This document shows, piece by piece, positions 1 to 8,567 of a DNA stretch of 64,000 nt. The position numbers and the translations under genes are program-made. The notes beneath the pieces are model-generated. The model was not told the DNA's origin. It saw only the letters and a program-made list of their open reading frames with translations, and ran no database searches. How positions within the stretch are numbered: position 1 is the stretch's first letter; every line of letters starts with the position of its first letter. This DNA is from Janthinobacterium sp051380735 (lineage in GTDB: Bacteria; Pseudomonadota; Gammaproteobacteria; Burkholderiales; Burkholderiaceae_D), in the NCBI RefSeq assembly GCF_051380735.1, contig NZ_JBNYXQ010000012.1, positions 1 through 64,000 of the forward strand, written 5' to 3'.

Positions 1-111
1 TAGGTCAGCGGCAAGTAAAAAGGCAGTAGAGTCCATAACTGCCCGAAAGTTAACATTATTTGCCGCTGTTTACAATCTGTCTTGAATCGAAAGGCTTAAC
101 TTAACGGCATT

Positions 112-138
112 AGGGTCAGACCCGGCGGGTCTGACCCC
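112..138. repeat. REP-like intergenic palindrome, copy 1
   Basis: Two inverted arms (GGGTCAGACCC and its complement, 113-123 and 127-137) surround a GGC spacer. The outermost pair of the 12-bp consensus arm is broken here (A at 112 against C at 138). The element lies just 3' of ssuB. Five related copies occur in the window (12502, 14901, 35001, 39356, 49632), all between genes. The first 155 bases otherwise hold no gene that I can recognise. Confidence 0.9.
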
Positions 139-155
139 GGAATCTGGCTTTCGGG

Positions 156-1013
156 TTAATTATGCGGCTCACTTAAGGGCACCGGGGTCTTCGCCAGCGC
201 CTGTGGCCGCAGCACCCGCCCAAGAATAGCCTGCTCCAGTGCCGCAAATGCCGCACTGCCCCGTTGACGGGGGCGCGGCAAATCAACCTGCACGTCCAGC
301 GTAATCTGACCATCTTCAATCAGCAGCACCCTGTCAGCCAGCGCCACCGCCTCGGCCACGTCGTGCGTCACCAGCACGGCCGTAAAGCCGCGCGCCAGCC
401 ACAATGACTCGATCAGCTGCTGCATCTCGATGCGGGTCAGCGCATCGAGTGCCCCCAGCGGTTCGTCCAGCAGCAGCAGTTGCGGCTCATGCACCAGCGC
501 ACGCGCCAGCGCCACGCGCTGTTTCTGGCCGCCCGACAGGGCCGCCGGCCATTCGTCGGCACGCTCGGCCAGGCCCACCGTCCACAGCGAGGCGGCAGCA
601 GCGCCCACGCCACGCGGCAAACCGAGGGCCACGTTTTCCAGTACGGTTTTCCACGGCAGCAGCCGCGCTTCCTGGAACATGATGCGGATATCGGGTGCGG
701 TTTTCCCCGATCCGACCGTGATGGTGCCCTGATCGATGCTTTCCAGGCCGGCGATCGAGCGCAGCAAGGTACTCTTGCCGCAGCCACTGCGCCCGACGAT
801 GGCGACGAATTCACCGGCGCCCAGTTTCAGGTCGACGTTTTTCAGCACCGGGCGCGTGGTGTAGGACTTGCTCAGATTATCGAGCGACAGCGGCACGCCG
901 CTACGTTCAAGCGGCGCCAGTGGCGCCACCCTGGCGCGCACGGGAGGAACAGCGTCGTCCTGTGCGTAGTGGGCAAACAAATCCGTTTCAATCTGGATTG
1001 GCGCTAACAGCAT
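156..1013 (-). CDS. ssuB: Aliphatic sulfonate ABC transporter, ATP-binding protein SsuB
   Basis: The 285-residue product is the cytoplasmic ATPase that powers sulfonate import through SsuC. Walker A is GRSGCGKS (residues 74-81), the ABC signature is LSGGQ (159-163) and Walker B is LLLLDEP (179-185). All are intact. About 40 residues precede the ABC fold, longer than in E. coli SsuB, but the whole stretch is in frame and starts 12 bases after the ssuC stop. It is the last gene of an ssuEADCB operon with the gene order of E. coli, which supports the assignment over nitrate or taurine ATPases of the same subfamily. A REP-like palindrome follows the stop codon. Confidence 0.93.
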   Translation of the reverse strand: MLLAPIQIETDLFAHYAQDDAVPPVRARVAPLAPLERSGVPLSLDNLSKSYTTRPVLKNVDLKLGAGEFVAIVGRSGCGKSTLLRSIAGLESIDQGTITVGSGKTAPDIRIMFQEARLLPWKTVLENVALGLPRGVGAAAASLWTVGLAERADEWPAALSGGQKQRVALARALVHEPQLLLLDEPLGALDALTRIEMQQLIESLWLARGFTAVLVTHDVAEAVALADRVLLIEDGQITLDVQVDLPRPRQRGSAAFAALEQAILGRVLRPQALAKTPVPLSEPHN

Positions 1014-1025
1014 AATGATTCCTTC

Positions 1026-1826
1026 TTATCGGTAGGCTGGATTCCAGCGCAGGCAATGACGTTCCAGCTTGCGCGAGAACAGGTCGGCGGCCTTGCCCAG
1101 CAAGGCGTACAGCAGGATGCCGACCAGGACGACGTCGGTTTGCAGGAATTCACGCGCATTCATGGTCATGTAGCCGATGCCGGCCTGCGCCGAGATGGTT
1201 TCGGCGACGATCAGCAGCACCCAGACCAGGCCCAGCGAAAAGCGCACGCCGACCAGAATCGACGGCATGGCGGCCGGCAGGATCACGTCGCGGTACAACG
1301 GCCAGCCCGACAAGCCATAGCTCCTGGCCATTTCGATCAGGCCCTGGTCGGCCGAGCGGATGCCGTGGAAGGTGTTCAGATATACCGGAAAGAACACGCC
1401 AACGGCCAGCAGGAACAGCTTGGCCGTTTCGTCGATGCCGAACCACAGGATCACCAGCGGTATCAGGGCCAGCGCCGGGATATTGCGCACCATCTGCAAG
1501 GTGGTGTCGAGCAGCGTTTCGGCATGGCGAAAGCTGCCCGTCAACAGACCCAGCAACAGGCCCAGGCCGGCGCCCACGCCAAAACCGACGCTGGCCCGCC
1601 ACAAACTGGTTTTCAGATGCAGCCACAATTCACCCGAAACGGCCAGCGTCCAGAAGGCTTTTGCCACTGCCCACGGCTCGGGCAGGATACGGCTCGACAG
1701 CCAGCCCAGCTGCGAAGCCAATTGCCAGCCCAGCAGCAGCACCACCGGCAAGGCCCACGGTGCCAGGTTGTCGCGCCATGGAGTGGGCGCGCCCTTGTCC
1801 TTGCTCCTGATGGTCGCCGCCGCCAT
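1026..1826 (-). CDS. ssuC: Aliphatic sulfonate ABC transporter, permease SsuC
   Basis: The 266-residue inner-membrane permease has about six hydrophobic segments, beginning with one near residues 22-40. The EAA-type cytoplasmic loop that docks on the ATPase is visible as the stretch around MARSYGLSGWPLYRDV. I place the start at the ATG of MAAATIRS (1826): it lies one base after the ssuD stop, whereas a longer reading upstream would overlap ssuD out of frame. It belongs to the BPD_transp_1 family that also includes TauC and NrtB; the neighbours ssuD and ssuB make SsuC the best name. Confidence 0.92.
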   Translation of the reverse strand: MAAATIRSKDKGAPTPWRDNLAPWALPVVLLLGWQLASQLGWLSSRILPEPWAVAKAFWTLAVSGELWLHLKTSLWRASVGFGVGAGLGLLLGLLTGSFRHAETLLDTTLQMVRNIPALALIPLVILWFGIDETAKLFLLAVGVFFPVYLNTFHGIRSADQGLIEMARSYGLSGWPLYRDVILPAAMPSILVGVRFSLGLVWVLLIVAETISAQAGIGYMTMNAREFLQTDVVLVGILLYALLGKAADLFSRKLERHCLRWNPAYR

Positions 1827-1827
1827 C

Positions 1828-2988
1828 TCAGGCCGCCTTTTTCTGGCTTGCCGCCGGCACGATATTGCTGGCCATGACTTCGCCGAACGGGCCGGAAAGG
1901 GACTGCTCGCCGATGGCCTTGCCCTTGCCCAGCAGCGGGAACACCAGTTCGGCAAAGCGGTATGATTCTTCCAGGTGCGGATAGCCCGAGAAAATAAAGG
2001 TGTCGATGCCCAGGTCGGCGTACTCCTTGATGCGTGCCACCACCGTTTCGGCGTCGCCCACCAGGGCCGTGCCGGCGCCGCCGCGCACCAGGCCCACGCC
2101 GGCCCACAGGTTCGGCGACACTTCGAGCTTGTCACGGTTGCCGCCATGCAGGGCCGCCATGCGCTGTTGGCCAACCGAATCCATTTTCGAAAACGCCGCC
2201 TGCGCCTTGGCGATGACCTCGTCGTCCAGGTGGCTGATCAGTTCATCGGCCGCGCGCCAGGCCAGTTCGCTGGTTTCGCGCACGATCACGTGCAGGCGGA
2301 TGCCGAAGCGCACAGTTCGCCCGTGGCGGGCAGCGCGCGCGCGTATGTCGGCGATCTTTTCGGCCACCGCAGCCGGCGGCTCGCCCCAGGTCAGGTAGAC
2401 GTCCATCTGCTCGGCTGCCAGCTCGTGCGCAGGTTCGGACGAGCCGCCGAAATACAGCGGCGGATACGGTTTTTGCACCGGCGGATACAGGGTCCTGGAA
2501 CCCTTGACCTGGATATGCTTGCCCTCGAAATCGTAGCCAGCCGCACCACCCTCGCCGGCCAGGGTGGCGCGCCAGACCTTGATGAATTCGTCCGAGATTT
2601 CATAGCGCCTGGCATGGTCGGCGAACAGGCCGTCCGCTTCCAGTTCGCCCTGGTCGCCGCCGGTGACCACATTGATCAACAGGCGACCATTCGACAAACG
2701 ATCAAAAGTAGAGGCCATGCGCACGGCCAGGCCCGGTGTCGACAGGCCGGGGCGTACGGCGACCAGGAATTTGAGCTTTTGCGTCACGCTGATCAGCGAA
2801 GACGCCACCACCCATGCGTCTTCGCAGGAGCGGCCGGTCGGCAGCAGCACGCCGTCATAGCCCAGCGTATCGGCGGCCACCGCCACCTGGCGCAGGTAGT
2901 CGGCATCGACGGCGCGCGCGCCTTGCGAAGTACCCAGGTAGCGGCTGTCGCCGTGGGTAGGAATGAACCAGAAAATATTCAATGACAT
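1828..2988 (-). CDS. ssuD: FMNH2-dependent alkanesulfonate monooxygenase SsuD
   Basis: The 386-residue flavin-dependent oxygenase belongs to the bacterial luciferase-like superfamily. It cleaves the C-S bond of alkanesulfonates to give aldehyde and sulfite, using FMNH2 supplied by SsuE. The N-terminus MSLNIFWFIPTHGDSRYLG and the region around YDGVLLPTGRSCEDAW are typical of SsuD, and the length matches the E. coli enzyme (381). I chose the ATG at 2988; a longer reading to 3057 adds a residue stretch with no family similarity. It lies 22 bases downstream of ssuA and one base upstream of ssuC, so translation with ssuC is probably coupled. Confidence 0.95.
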   Translation of the reverse strand: MSLNIFWFIPTHGDSRYLGTSQGARAVDADYLRQVAVAADTLGYDGVLLPTGRSCEDAWVVASSLISVTQKLKFLVAVRPGLSTPGLAVRMASTFDRLSNGRLLINVVTGGDQGELEADGLFADHARRYEISDEFIKVWRATLAGEGGAAGYDFEGKHIQVKGSRTLYPPVQKPYPPLYFGGSSEPAHELAAEQMDVYLTWGEPPAAVAEKIADIRARAARHGRTVRFGIRLHVIVRETSELAWRAADELISHLDDEVIAKAQAAFSKMDSVGQQRMAALHGGNRDKLEVSPNLWAGVGLVRGGAGTALVGDAETVVARIKEYADLGIDTFIFSGYPHLEESYRFAELVFPLLGKGKAIGEQSLSGPFGEVMASNIVPAASQKKAA

Positions 2989-3010
2989 GGTGTGCTCTAT
3001 CTGTGTTGGT

Positions 3011-4003
3011 TTATTTGTTGGCGACTTGCCTGGCCGGCAGCAGCGCGTCCTTGACAACGATCGGTTTGGGGATCAGCTTCAGGTTGGAAAACGCGTCGGC
3101 CACCTTTTGCTGGGCCGCGATCACGTCGACCGACACCGGCTTGACGCCGTAGGCATAGCGCGAGGCGGCCAGCGCCACGACATCCTTGCTCAAGCCCGTC
3201 TGGGCCGACAGAATGGTCGCCACTTCGTCCGGGTTGTTGCGGCCCCAGTCATCGACCTTGGCCACTTCGTCCAGCACGATGCGCAGGATCTCGGGATTTT
3301 TTTCAGCATAGGTGCGCGAAGCCAGGTAGAACTGGTAGTTCGCCACCAGGCCCTTGCCGTCGGCCAGCACGCGCGCACCAATCTGTTTTTCGGCGGCCGC
3401 CAGGAACGGGTCCCATATGACCCAGGCGTCGACGCTGCCGCGCTCGAAAGCGGCGCGCGCATCGGCCGGCGGCAGGAATACGGGCTGGATATCGGCGTAG
3501 GCCACGCCGGCCTTTTCCAACGCTTTCAGCAGCAGGTAATGCACGTTCGAGCCCTTGTTCAGGGCGATTTTCTTGCCCTTCAAATCGGCCAGGGTACGCA
3601 AGGAGGACCCCTTCGGCACGACGATCGCTTCGCTGGCCGGCGACGGTGGTTCATTGCCTACGTAGACCAGATTGGCGCCGGCCGCCTGCGCGAAGATCGG
3701 CGGCGCTTCGCCGACGGTGCCGAAGTCGATACTGCCCACGTTCAGGCCTTCGAGCAGCACCGGGCCGGCCGGAAATTCTGTCCATTTCACGCCCACGTCC
3801 TGCTCGGCCAGGCGCTTTTCAAGGGTGCCGCGGCCTTTCAGCAGGGTCAAGGTGCCGTATTTCTGGTAACCGATACGCACCTCGGCCCTGGCTTGCGCCT
3901 GCACCATGGCTGGCATGCCGGCCGCCATGACACCGGCAACGGTGGCAAACAGCAAGCCCACGGTAGTGCGGCGGGATAGGCGTTTCTTCTGGCGATCGGT
4001 CAT
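3011..4003 (-). CDS. ssuA: Sulfonate-binding periplasmic protein SsuA
   Basis: The 330-residue solute-binding protein delivers sulfonates to SsuBC. A twin-arginine-like N-terminus (RLSRRTTVGLLF) is followed by a hydrophobic stretch and an AQA cleavage region near residues 34-38, so it is exported, possibly through Tat. The mature part begins EVRIGYQKYGTLTLLKGRG, and the segments around GSIDFGTVGEAPPIFAQA and ALNKGSNVHYLL match the SsuA/TauA family. It lies between ssuE (31 bases upstream) and ssuD. Confidence 0.92.
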   Translation of the reverse strand: MTDRQKKRLSRRTTVGLLFATVAGVMAAGMPAMVQAQARAEVRIGYQKYGTLTLLKGRGTLEKRLAEQDVGVKWTEFPAGPVLLEGLNVGSIDFGTVGEAPPIFAQAAGANLVYVGNEPPSPASEAIVVPKGSSLRTLADLKGKKIALNKGSNVHYLLLKALEKAGVAYADIQPVFLPPADARAAFERGSVDAWVIWDPFLAAAEKQIGARVLADGKGLVANYQFYLASRTYAEKNPEILRIVLDEVAKVDDWGRNNPDEVATILSAQTGLSKDVVALAASRYAYGVKPVSVDVIAAQQKVADAFSNLKLIPKPIVVKDALLPARQVANK

Positions 4004-4033
4004 GGCGGTTTCCTGTGAATTGAAAATGGTGTA

Positions 4034-4660
4034 TCAGGCGGTTTGCAAAGAGGGTGTGTACGGTTGCTGCTGCAGCGAGCGCCCGTGTGCTGGGGCTACA
4101 TCGTTGACTGCAAGCGGCAGGCGCGCGCCCTGCAGGATGAACAGGCCGGCCGACACTTCGGCAATACCGGCCTGCACCCGCAGTTCGATAGCCGCGTCCA
4201 GGCTCAGGCCACGCTCTTCATGCCAGTCCAGCTGCTGCGCATTGGCGTAGATACTGGTAAACACCTGCTTGGCGCCCAGCGCGTGCAGCACCGGCCGCAG
4301 CGCATAGTCGAGCGCCAGGGTGTGGGCGTGGCCGCCACCGGTGGCCAGCGGCAGCACCAGCTTGCCGGCCAGGCCGTCCTGCGGCAGCAGGTCAAGGAAG
4401 GCTTTCAGCAGGCCCGTGTACGACGCCTTGTAAATAGGGGTGGCGATCACGATGGCGTCCGCTTCGGCCACAGCGCGCACGGCGCTGGCGATCTCAAGAT
4501 CGCTGTAGTCGGCCTGCAGCAGCGCACGCGCCGGCAGGTCGCGTACATCGAGCTTGCGATAGCTGTGGCCATGCAGCGCCAGCTGTTCGCCGATATGCAG
4601 CAGCAGGCGGCTGGAGCTGGAAGGTATGTGCGGGCTGCCGCCCAGTAAAAGGATACTCAT
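4034..4660 (-). CDS. ssuE: NAD(P)H-dependent FMN reductase SsuE
   Basis: The 208-residue flavodoxin-fold reductase supplies FMNH2 to SsuD. The N-terminal loop GGSPHIPSSSSRLL is the FMN phosphate-binding site of the NADPH-dependent FMN reductase family, and ATPIYKASYTGLLKAFLDLL contains the conserved flavin-contacting segment (the Y-x-G-x-x-K/KAF pattern). It is the first gene of the operon. Its promoter lies in the 245-base region shared with the divergent oxygenase operon. Confidence 0.93.
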   Translation of the reverse strand: MSILLLGGSPHIPSSSSRLLLHIGEQLALHGHSYRKLDVRDLPARALLQADYSDLEIASAVRAVAEADAIVIATPIYKASYTGLLKAFLDLLPQDGLAGKLVLPLATGGGHAHTLALDYALRPVLHALGAKQVFTSIYANAQQLDWHEERGLSLDAAIELRVQAGIAEVSAGLFILQGARLPLAVNDVAPAHGRSLQQQPYTPSLQTA

Positions 4661-4905
4661 GTGATGTCCGTCCCCTGAAGGTTGTCGATAGGCGTTGCTG
4701 GATATGTGTGCAGCCTATCGCCATCAACGAGCGGATAAAACGAATGCTTTCGCGCTTCGATATGTGTTTTCCGACTAAAGCGCCACCACGCCCCGGAGCA
4801 CTTCTGCAATCATCCAGATCATATTTTTTTGCATATCCATGCGCGCTTTTCTTCGTGTACGGCGCTTCAATTCCGATGCAATACTGGCTGCATCGATTTT
4901 CTGAA
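4661..4905. promoter_or_regulatory. Divergent promoter region between the two organosulfur operons
   Basis: This 245-base gene-free region separates ssuE (minus) from the SfnB-like gene (plus). It has AT-rich tracts, notably around 4815-4835, in otherwise GC-rich DNA. In enterobacteria ssu operons are controlled by the LysR-type regulators Cbl and CysB, so a shared LysR-type site here is expected, but I could not define one with confidence. Confidence 0.5.
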
Positions 4906-6123
4906 ATGACTGCCATGACCGCTGCTTTTATCTACGCCACCGCGCCGCAAGCGCCTGTCTCGCCACCTGACGCCATCGCCGTCGCCACTGCGCTTGCCGC
5001 ACGCCTGGCCGACACCGCCACCGTCCGCGACCAGGCCGGCGGCCATGCGGCCGAAGAGCGTGAATGGATACGCGAATCGGGCCTCTTGACCCTGTCGATT
5101 CCCCGGCAGTTCGGCGGCCAGGGGGCTTCCTGGTCGCTGGTGTACCAGGTGATCCGCATCCTGGCACGCGCCGACAGCGCACTGGCCCATGTCTTCGGTT
5201 TTCACCATTTACAGCTGGCGGGATTGCAGCTGTATGGCAACGCGCAGCAGCAGCGCCGTTTGCTGACACTGACGGTGGAAGAGCGCCTGTTCTGGGGCAA
5301 TGCCCTCAATCCGCTCGACAAAAGAGTCACCGCCACCGACAGCGGCGACGGCTTTATTCTCGATGGCATCAAGAGTTTTTCGTCCGGCTCGGTAGGCTCG
5401 GACTGGCTGACGGTATCGGCCTGGCATGCACCCACGCACACGGCGCTGATCGCCGCCCTGCCCACGCGCCAGCAAGGCATCACCGTGCAGCCGGACTGGG
5501 GCGCATTCGGCCAGCGCCAGACCGACAGCGGCAACGTGCATTTCGACAAGGTGACCCTGCCGGCGGAGCTGGTGCTGCAGGCGCCCGCGCAAGCGGCCAC
5601 GCCACAGGCCACCGTGCGCTCGCAGATCGCGCAACTGATCATGAGCAATCTCTACCTGGGCATCGCCGAAGGCGCTTTCGAGGCGGCCCGCAGCTATACC
5701 AGCGAACAGGCCAAAGCCTGGTTTGCCTCCGGCGTGGCGCAAGCGGCGGACGATCCATTGGTCCAGCACCGCTACGGCCAGCTATGGCTGCTGCTGCGCC
5801 CCGCGCAAGTGCTGGCTGACCTGGCCGCCCGGGAACTCGACACGGTGTTCGGCAAGGGTGCCCTGGTGACGGCGCAGGAACGCGGCCAGCTGGCCATCGC
5901 CGTGGCCGAAGCTAAAGTTTTGTCGCACAAGGCGGGCCTGGAAATCAGCAGCCAGATGTTCGAACTGACAGGCGCCCGCTCGACCTCGACCCGCTATGGT
6001 TTTGACCGCTACTGGCGCAACGTGCGCGTGCACACGCTGCACGACCCGGTCGACTACAAGCTGCGCGACCTGGGGCGTTATGCGCTATCGGGGACCGTAC
6101 CCGAGCCGACGGCCTATTCCTGA
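4906..6123 (+). CDS. SfnB/DszC-like acyl-CoA-dehydrogenase-fold flavin monooxygenase
   Basis: The product of about 405 residues has the acyl-CoA dehydrogenase fold in its monooxygenase branch (DszC, SfnB), which uses reduced flavin to oxidise organosulfur compounds. The helical N-domain (GLLTLSIPRQFGGQGASW), the central beta domain (FWGNALNPLDKR, GIKSFSSGSVGSDWL) and the C-terminal helical domain (ARSTSTRYGFDRYWRNVRVHT) are all present. The last segment is typical of DszC-like enzymes rather than true dehydrogenases. I favour the start at 4906 (MTAMTAAF; 4915 is also possible) because upstream residues have no family character. It begins an operon with a MetQ-like binding protein and a DszA-like monooxygenase. 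The substrate is not evident; sulfone or sulfonate is likely from context. Confidence 0.82.
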   Translation: MTAMTAAFIYATAPQAPVSPPDAIAVATALAARLADTATVRDQAGGHAAEEREWIRESGLLTLSIPRQFGGQGASWSLVYQVIRILARADSALAHVFGFHHLQLAGLQLYGNAQQQRRLLTLTVEERLFWGNALNPLDKRVTATDSGDGFILDGIKSFSSGSVGSDWLTVSAWHAPTHTALIAALPTRQQGITVQPDWGAFGQRQTDSGNVHFDKVTLPAELVLQAPAQAATPQATVRSQIAQLIMSNLYLGIAEGAFEAARSYTSEQAKAWFASGVAQAADDPLVQHRYGQLWLLLRPAQVLADLAARELDTVFGKGALVTAQERGQLAIAVAEAKVLSHKAGLEISSQMFELTGARSTSTRYGFDRYWRNVRVHTLHDPVDYKLRDLGRYALSGTVPEPTAYS

Positions 6124-6151
6124 CACCCTTCCAACACACGGAGACACCGCC

Positions 6152-6979
6152 ATGACCCTGACCCGCCGCACCCTTGTTCTCAGCGCATTGAGCCTCGCCC
6201 TGGCGACCAGCCTGGCCCACGCCAAAGACCCGAAAGACATCACCATCGGCGCCAGCGCCGGTCCGTATGCGGACCAGATCAAGCTGGGCATCAAGCCGAT
6301 CCTGGAAAAGCAGGGCTACAAGGTCAGGCTGGTCGAGTTCAACGACTATATCCAGCCTAACTTCGCGCTGGCCGAAGGTTCGCTGGACGCGAATGCCTTC
6401 CAGCATATCGTCTACCTGAAAAAGTTCGCGCTCGAACACAAGCTGGCCCTGACGGACCTGGTGCAGGTGCCGACGGCGCCGATCGCCCTGTACAGCAAGA
6501 AGCACAAGTCGCTGTCTGAAGTAAAGGAAGGCTCGACCGTCGGCCTGCCGAACGATCCGACCAACCAGGCGCGCGCGCTGGTGCTGCTCGACCAACTGGG
6601 CTGGGTCAAGCTGCGCGACAATATCGACCCGGTGCGCGCCTCCGAAAAGGATATCGCCGTGAACATCAAGAAAATCAAAATATTGCCGCTGGAAGCGGCG
6701 CAGCTGCCACGCTCGCTGGGCGACACCGACTACTCCTTCATCAACGGCAATTTCGCGCTGGCCTCGGGACTGAAGCTGACGGAAGCGCTGCTGGCCGAGA
6801 AAATCCCGCCCAACTACATCAACCTGGTGGCCGTGCGCACCGCCGACAAGGACAAGCAGTTCGCAAAAGACCTGGCGGCCGCTTACCGCTCGCGTGAATT
6901 CCTCGACATCACCAACCAGCACTTTGCCGGCTATGTCAAACCGGACTACCAGCAGGCGCTGCAAACGGCATCGAAATAA
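6152..6979 (+). CDS. MetQ/NlpA-family substrate-binding protein
   Basis: The 275-residue periplasmic binding protein belongs to the NlpA family (MetQ). A hydrophobic signal (residues 5-22) ends in AHAKDPKD without a lipobox cysteine, so the protein is probably soluble rather than a lipoprotein as classic MetQ is. Landmarks of the fold are ASAGPYADQIK, LDANAFQHIVYL and GLPNDPTNQARALVLL. The ATG at 6152 follows a purine-rich stretch; a longer reading would run back into the oxygenase gene. No MetN or MetI gene is nearby, so its permease must be encoded elsewhere. The stop overlaps the next start by one base. Confidence 0.88.
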   Translation: MTLTRRTLVLSALSLALATSLAHAKDPKDITIGASAGPYADQIKLGIKPILEKQGYKVRLVEFNDYIQPNFALAEGSLDANAFQHIVYLKKFALEHKLALTDLVQVPTAPIALYSKKHKSLSEVKEGSTVGLPNDPTNQARALVLLDQLGWVKLRDNIDPVRASEKDIAVNIKKIKILPLEAAQLPRSLGDTDYSFINGNFALASGLKLTEALLAEKIPPNYINLVAVRTADKDKQFAKDLAAAYRSREFLDITNQHFAGYVKPDYQQALQTASK

Positions 6980-8367
6980 TGAGCAAAACCATCCGCTTCA
7001 ACGCCTTCCAGATGAACACCGTCGGCCACCAGTCGCCGGGGCTGTGGACCCATGCGCGCGACCGCAGCCACCGCTACACCGACCCCGCCCACTGGACCGA
7101 ACTGGCGCAGCTGCTGGAAAAAGGTCTGTTCGACGCGGTGTTCCTGGCTGACGTGCTCGGCGTGTACGACGTCTACCAGGGCAGCCTCGATGCGGCGCTG
7201 ACGCACGGCGTGCAAGTGCCACTGAACGACCCGCTGGCGCTGGTGCCGCTGATGGCGCAGGCTACCACCCACCTCGGTTTCGGCGTCACCTGTGCCCTCA
7301 CCTACGAGCATCCATATACGTTCGCGCGGCGCATTTCCACGCTCGATCATCTGACCGGCGGGCGCATCGGCTGGAATATCGTCACCGGGTATCTGGACAG
7401 TGCGGCGCGCAACCTGGGGCTGGACCAGCAGTTAGGGCATGACGAGCGCTATGACCTGGCCGACGAATATCTCGACGTGGTCTACAAGCTATGGGAAAAA
7501 AGCTGGGATGACGATGCGGTGGTCAACGACAAGGCGCGCGGCATCTATGCCGAGCCCACGCGCGTGCATGCCATCAACCACGTGGGCCGCCATTACAAGG
7601 TACCCGGCATCCACCTGTGCGAACCGTCGCCGCAGCGCACGCCGCTGCTGTACCAGGCCGGCACGTCGCCGCGCGGCACGCGCTTTGCGGCGCGCCATGC
7701 GGAAGCGACTTTTGTCAGTGGTCCCAGCAAGACGTTGGTGAAACGCTATGCGGACGACTTGCGCGCCGCCGTGCGCCAAGCCGGCCGCGATGGCGACAGC
7801 CTGGTCATCTATGCGCAGGCGCTGATCATCACGGCCGCCACCGAAGCCGAGGCCCGTGCCAAGCACGACGACTACGTCAAACATATCGATATCGAAGCGG
7901 CGCTGGTGCTGCTGTCGGGCTGGACCGGCGTGGACTTCTCACGCTACCCACTGGACGCTACCATCGACTATATCGATTCGGAAGCGGGCCGTTCGGCGCT
8001 GGCCTCGTTCAGCCAGGCCGACCCTGGCCGGACCTGGACCGTGCGCGAGGCGGCGCAGTATATCGGCTTGGGTGGCCGCGGCCCGGTAATTGTCGGCGAC
8101 GCGCGGCAGGTGGCCGATCAGCTGGAAAGCTGGATGATTGATACCGGCATCGACGGCTTCAACCTGGCTTTTGCCGTCGCCCACGACAGCATGGCCGATG
8201 TGGTTGAACATATCGTGCCCGAACTGCAGCGGCGCGGCCGCTACCGCACGCAGTACGACGAGGGCAGCTTGCGCCACAAGGTTTTCGGCAACGGCGCGCG
8301 CCTGCCGGCAAGCCACGCAGGGCGGCAAGTGAGTATCACAAGCAACGCCGCCGCGCTGGCGGCTTGA
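6979..8367 (+). CDS. FMN-dependent monooxygenase, NtaA/SnaA/DszA/SoxA family
   Basis: The 462-residue luciferase-like oxygenase belongs to the NtaA/SnaA/DszA branch. Recognisable segments are the N-terminal FNAFQMNTVGHQSPGLW, the flavin-pocket LTGGRIGWNIVTGYLDSAA, and LLYQAGTSPRGTRFAARHAE. Members act on nitrilotriacetate, dibenzothiophene sulfone or related substrates with FMNH2 from a separate reductase; SsuE, encoded across the divergent promoter, could serve. Its ATG shares one base with the preceding TAA, so translation is coupled. With the SfnB-like gene it forms a two-oxygenase route plausibly ending in sulfite release. Confidence 0.88.
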   Translation: MSKTIRFNAFQMNTVGHQSPGLWTHARDRSHRYTDPAHWTELAQLLEKGLFDAVFLADVLGVYDVYQGSLDAALTHGVQVPLNDPLALVPLMAQATTHLGFGVTCALTYEHPYTFARRISTLDHLTGGRIGWNIVTGYLDSAARNLGLDQQLGHDERYDLADEYLDVVYKLWEKSWDDDAVVNDKARGIYAEPTRVHAINHVGRHYKVPGIHLCEPSPQRTPLLYQAGTSPRGTRFAARHAEATFVSGPSKTLVKRYADDLRAAVRQAGRDGDSLVIYAQALIITAATEAEARAKHDDYVKHIDIEAALVLLSGWTGVDFSRYPLDATIDYIDSEAGRSALASFSQADPGRTWTVREAAQYIGLGGRGPVIVGDARQVADQLESWMIDTGIDGFNLAFAVAHDSMADVVEHIVPELQRRGRYRTQYDEGSLRHKVFGNGARLPASHAGRQVSITSNAAALAA

Positions 8368-8434
8368 CTATACACATCCACTCCATCGCCAGCGCTCAGC
8401 CGGGGGCTGCCATCACATCAGTGTTGAGGAAGGA

Positions 8435-8456
8435 CTGCTTCCGCCCCGAAGCGGAC
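8435..8456. repeat. Degenerate dispersed repeat at the left edge of the low-GC islet
   Basis: The sequence (CTGCTT, about ten bases, then GAAGCGGAC) is a weak inverted repeat related to elements at 9703-9726 and 10034-10057. It sits in the 200-base gap between the monooxygenase operon and the convergent unknown gene. Confidence 0.45.
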
Positions 8457-8567
8457 TTTGGAATTTCTCAACGCTTGAGATGGAAGTGCCTTCGATCCAA
8501 GACTTACCCAACCGTCGAAGCCGCGTTTGCAGGACAATGACAAAAATGCGGATCTCAACCTGCATAC

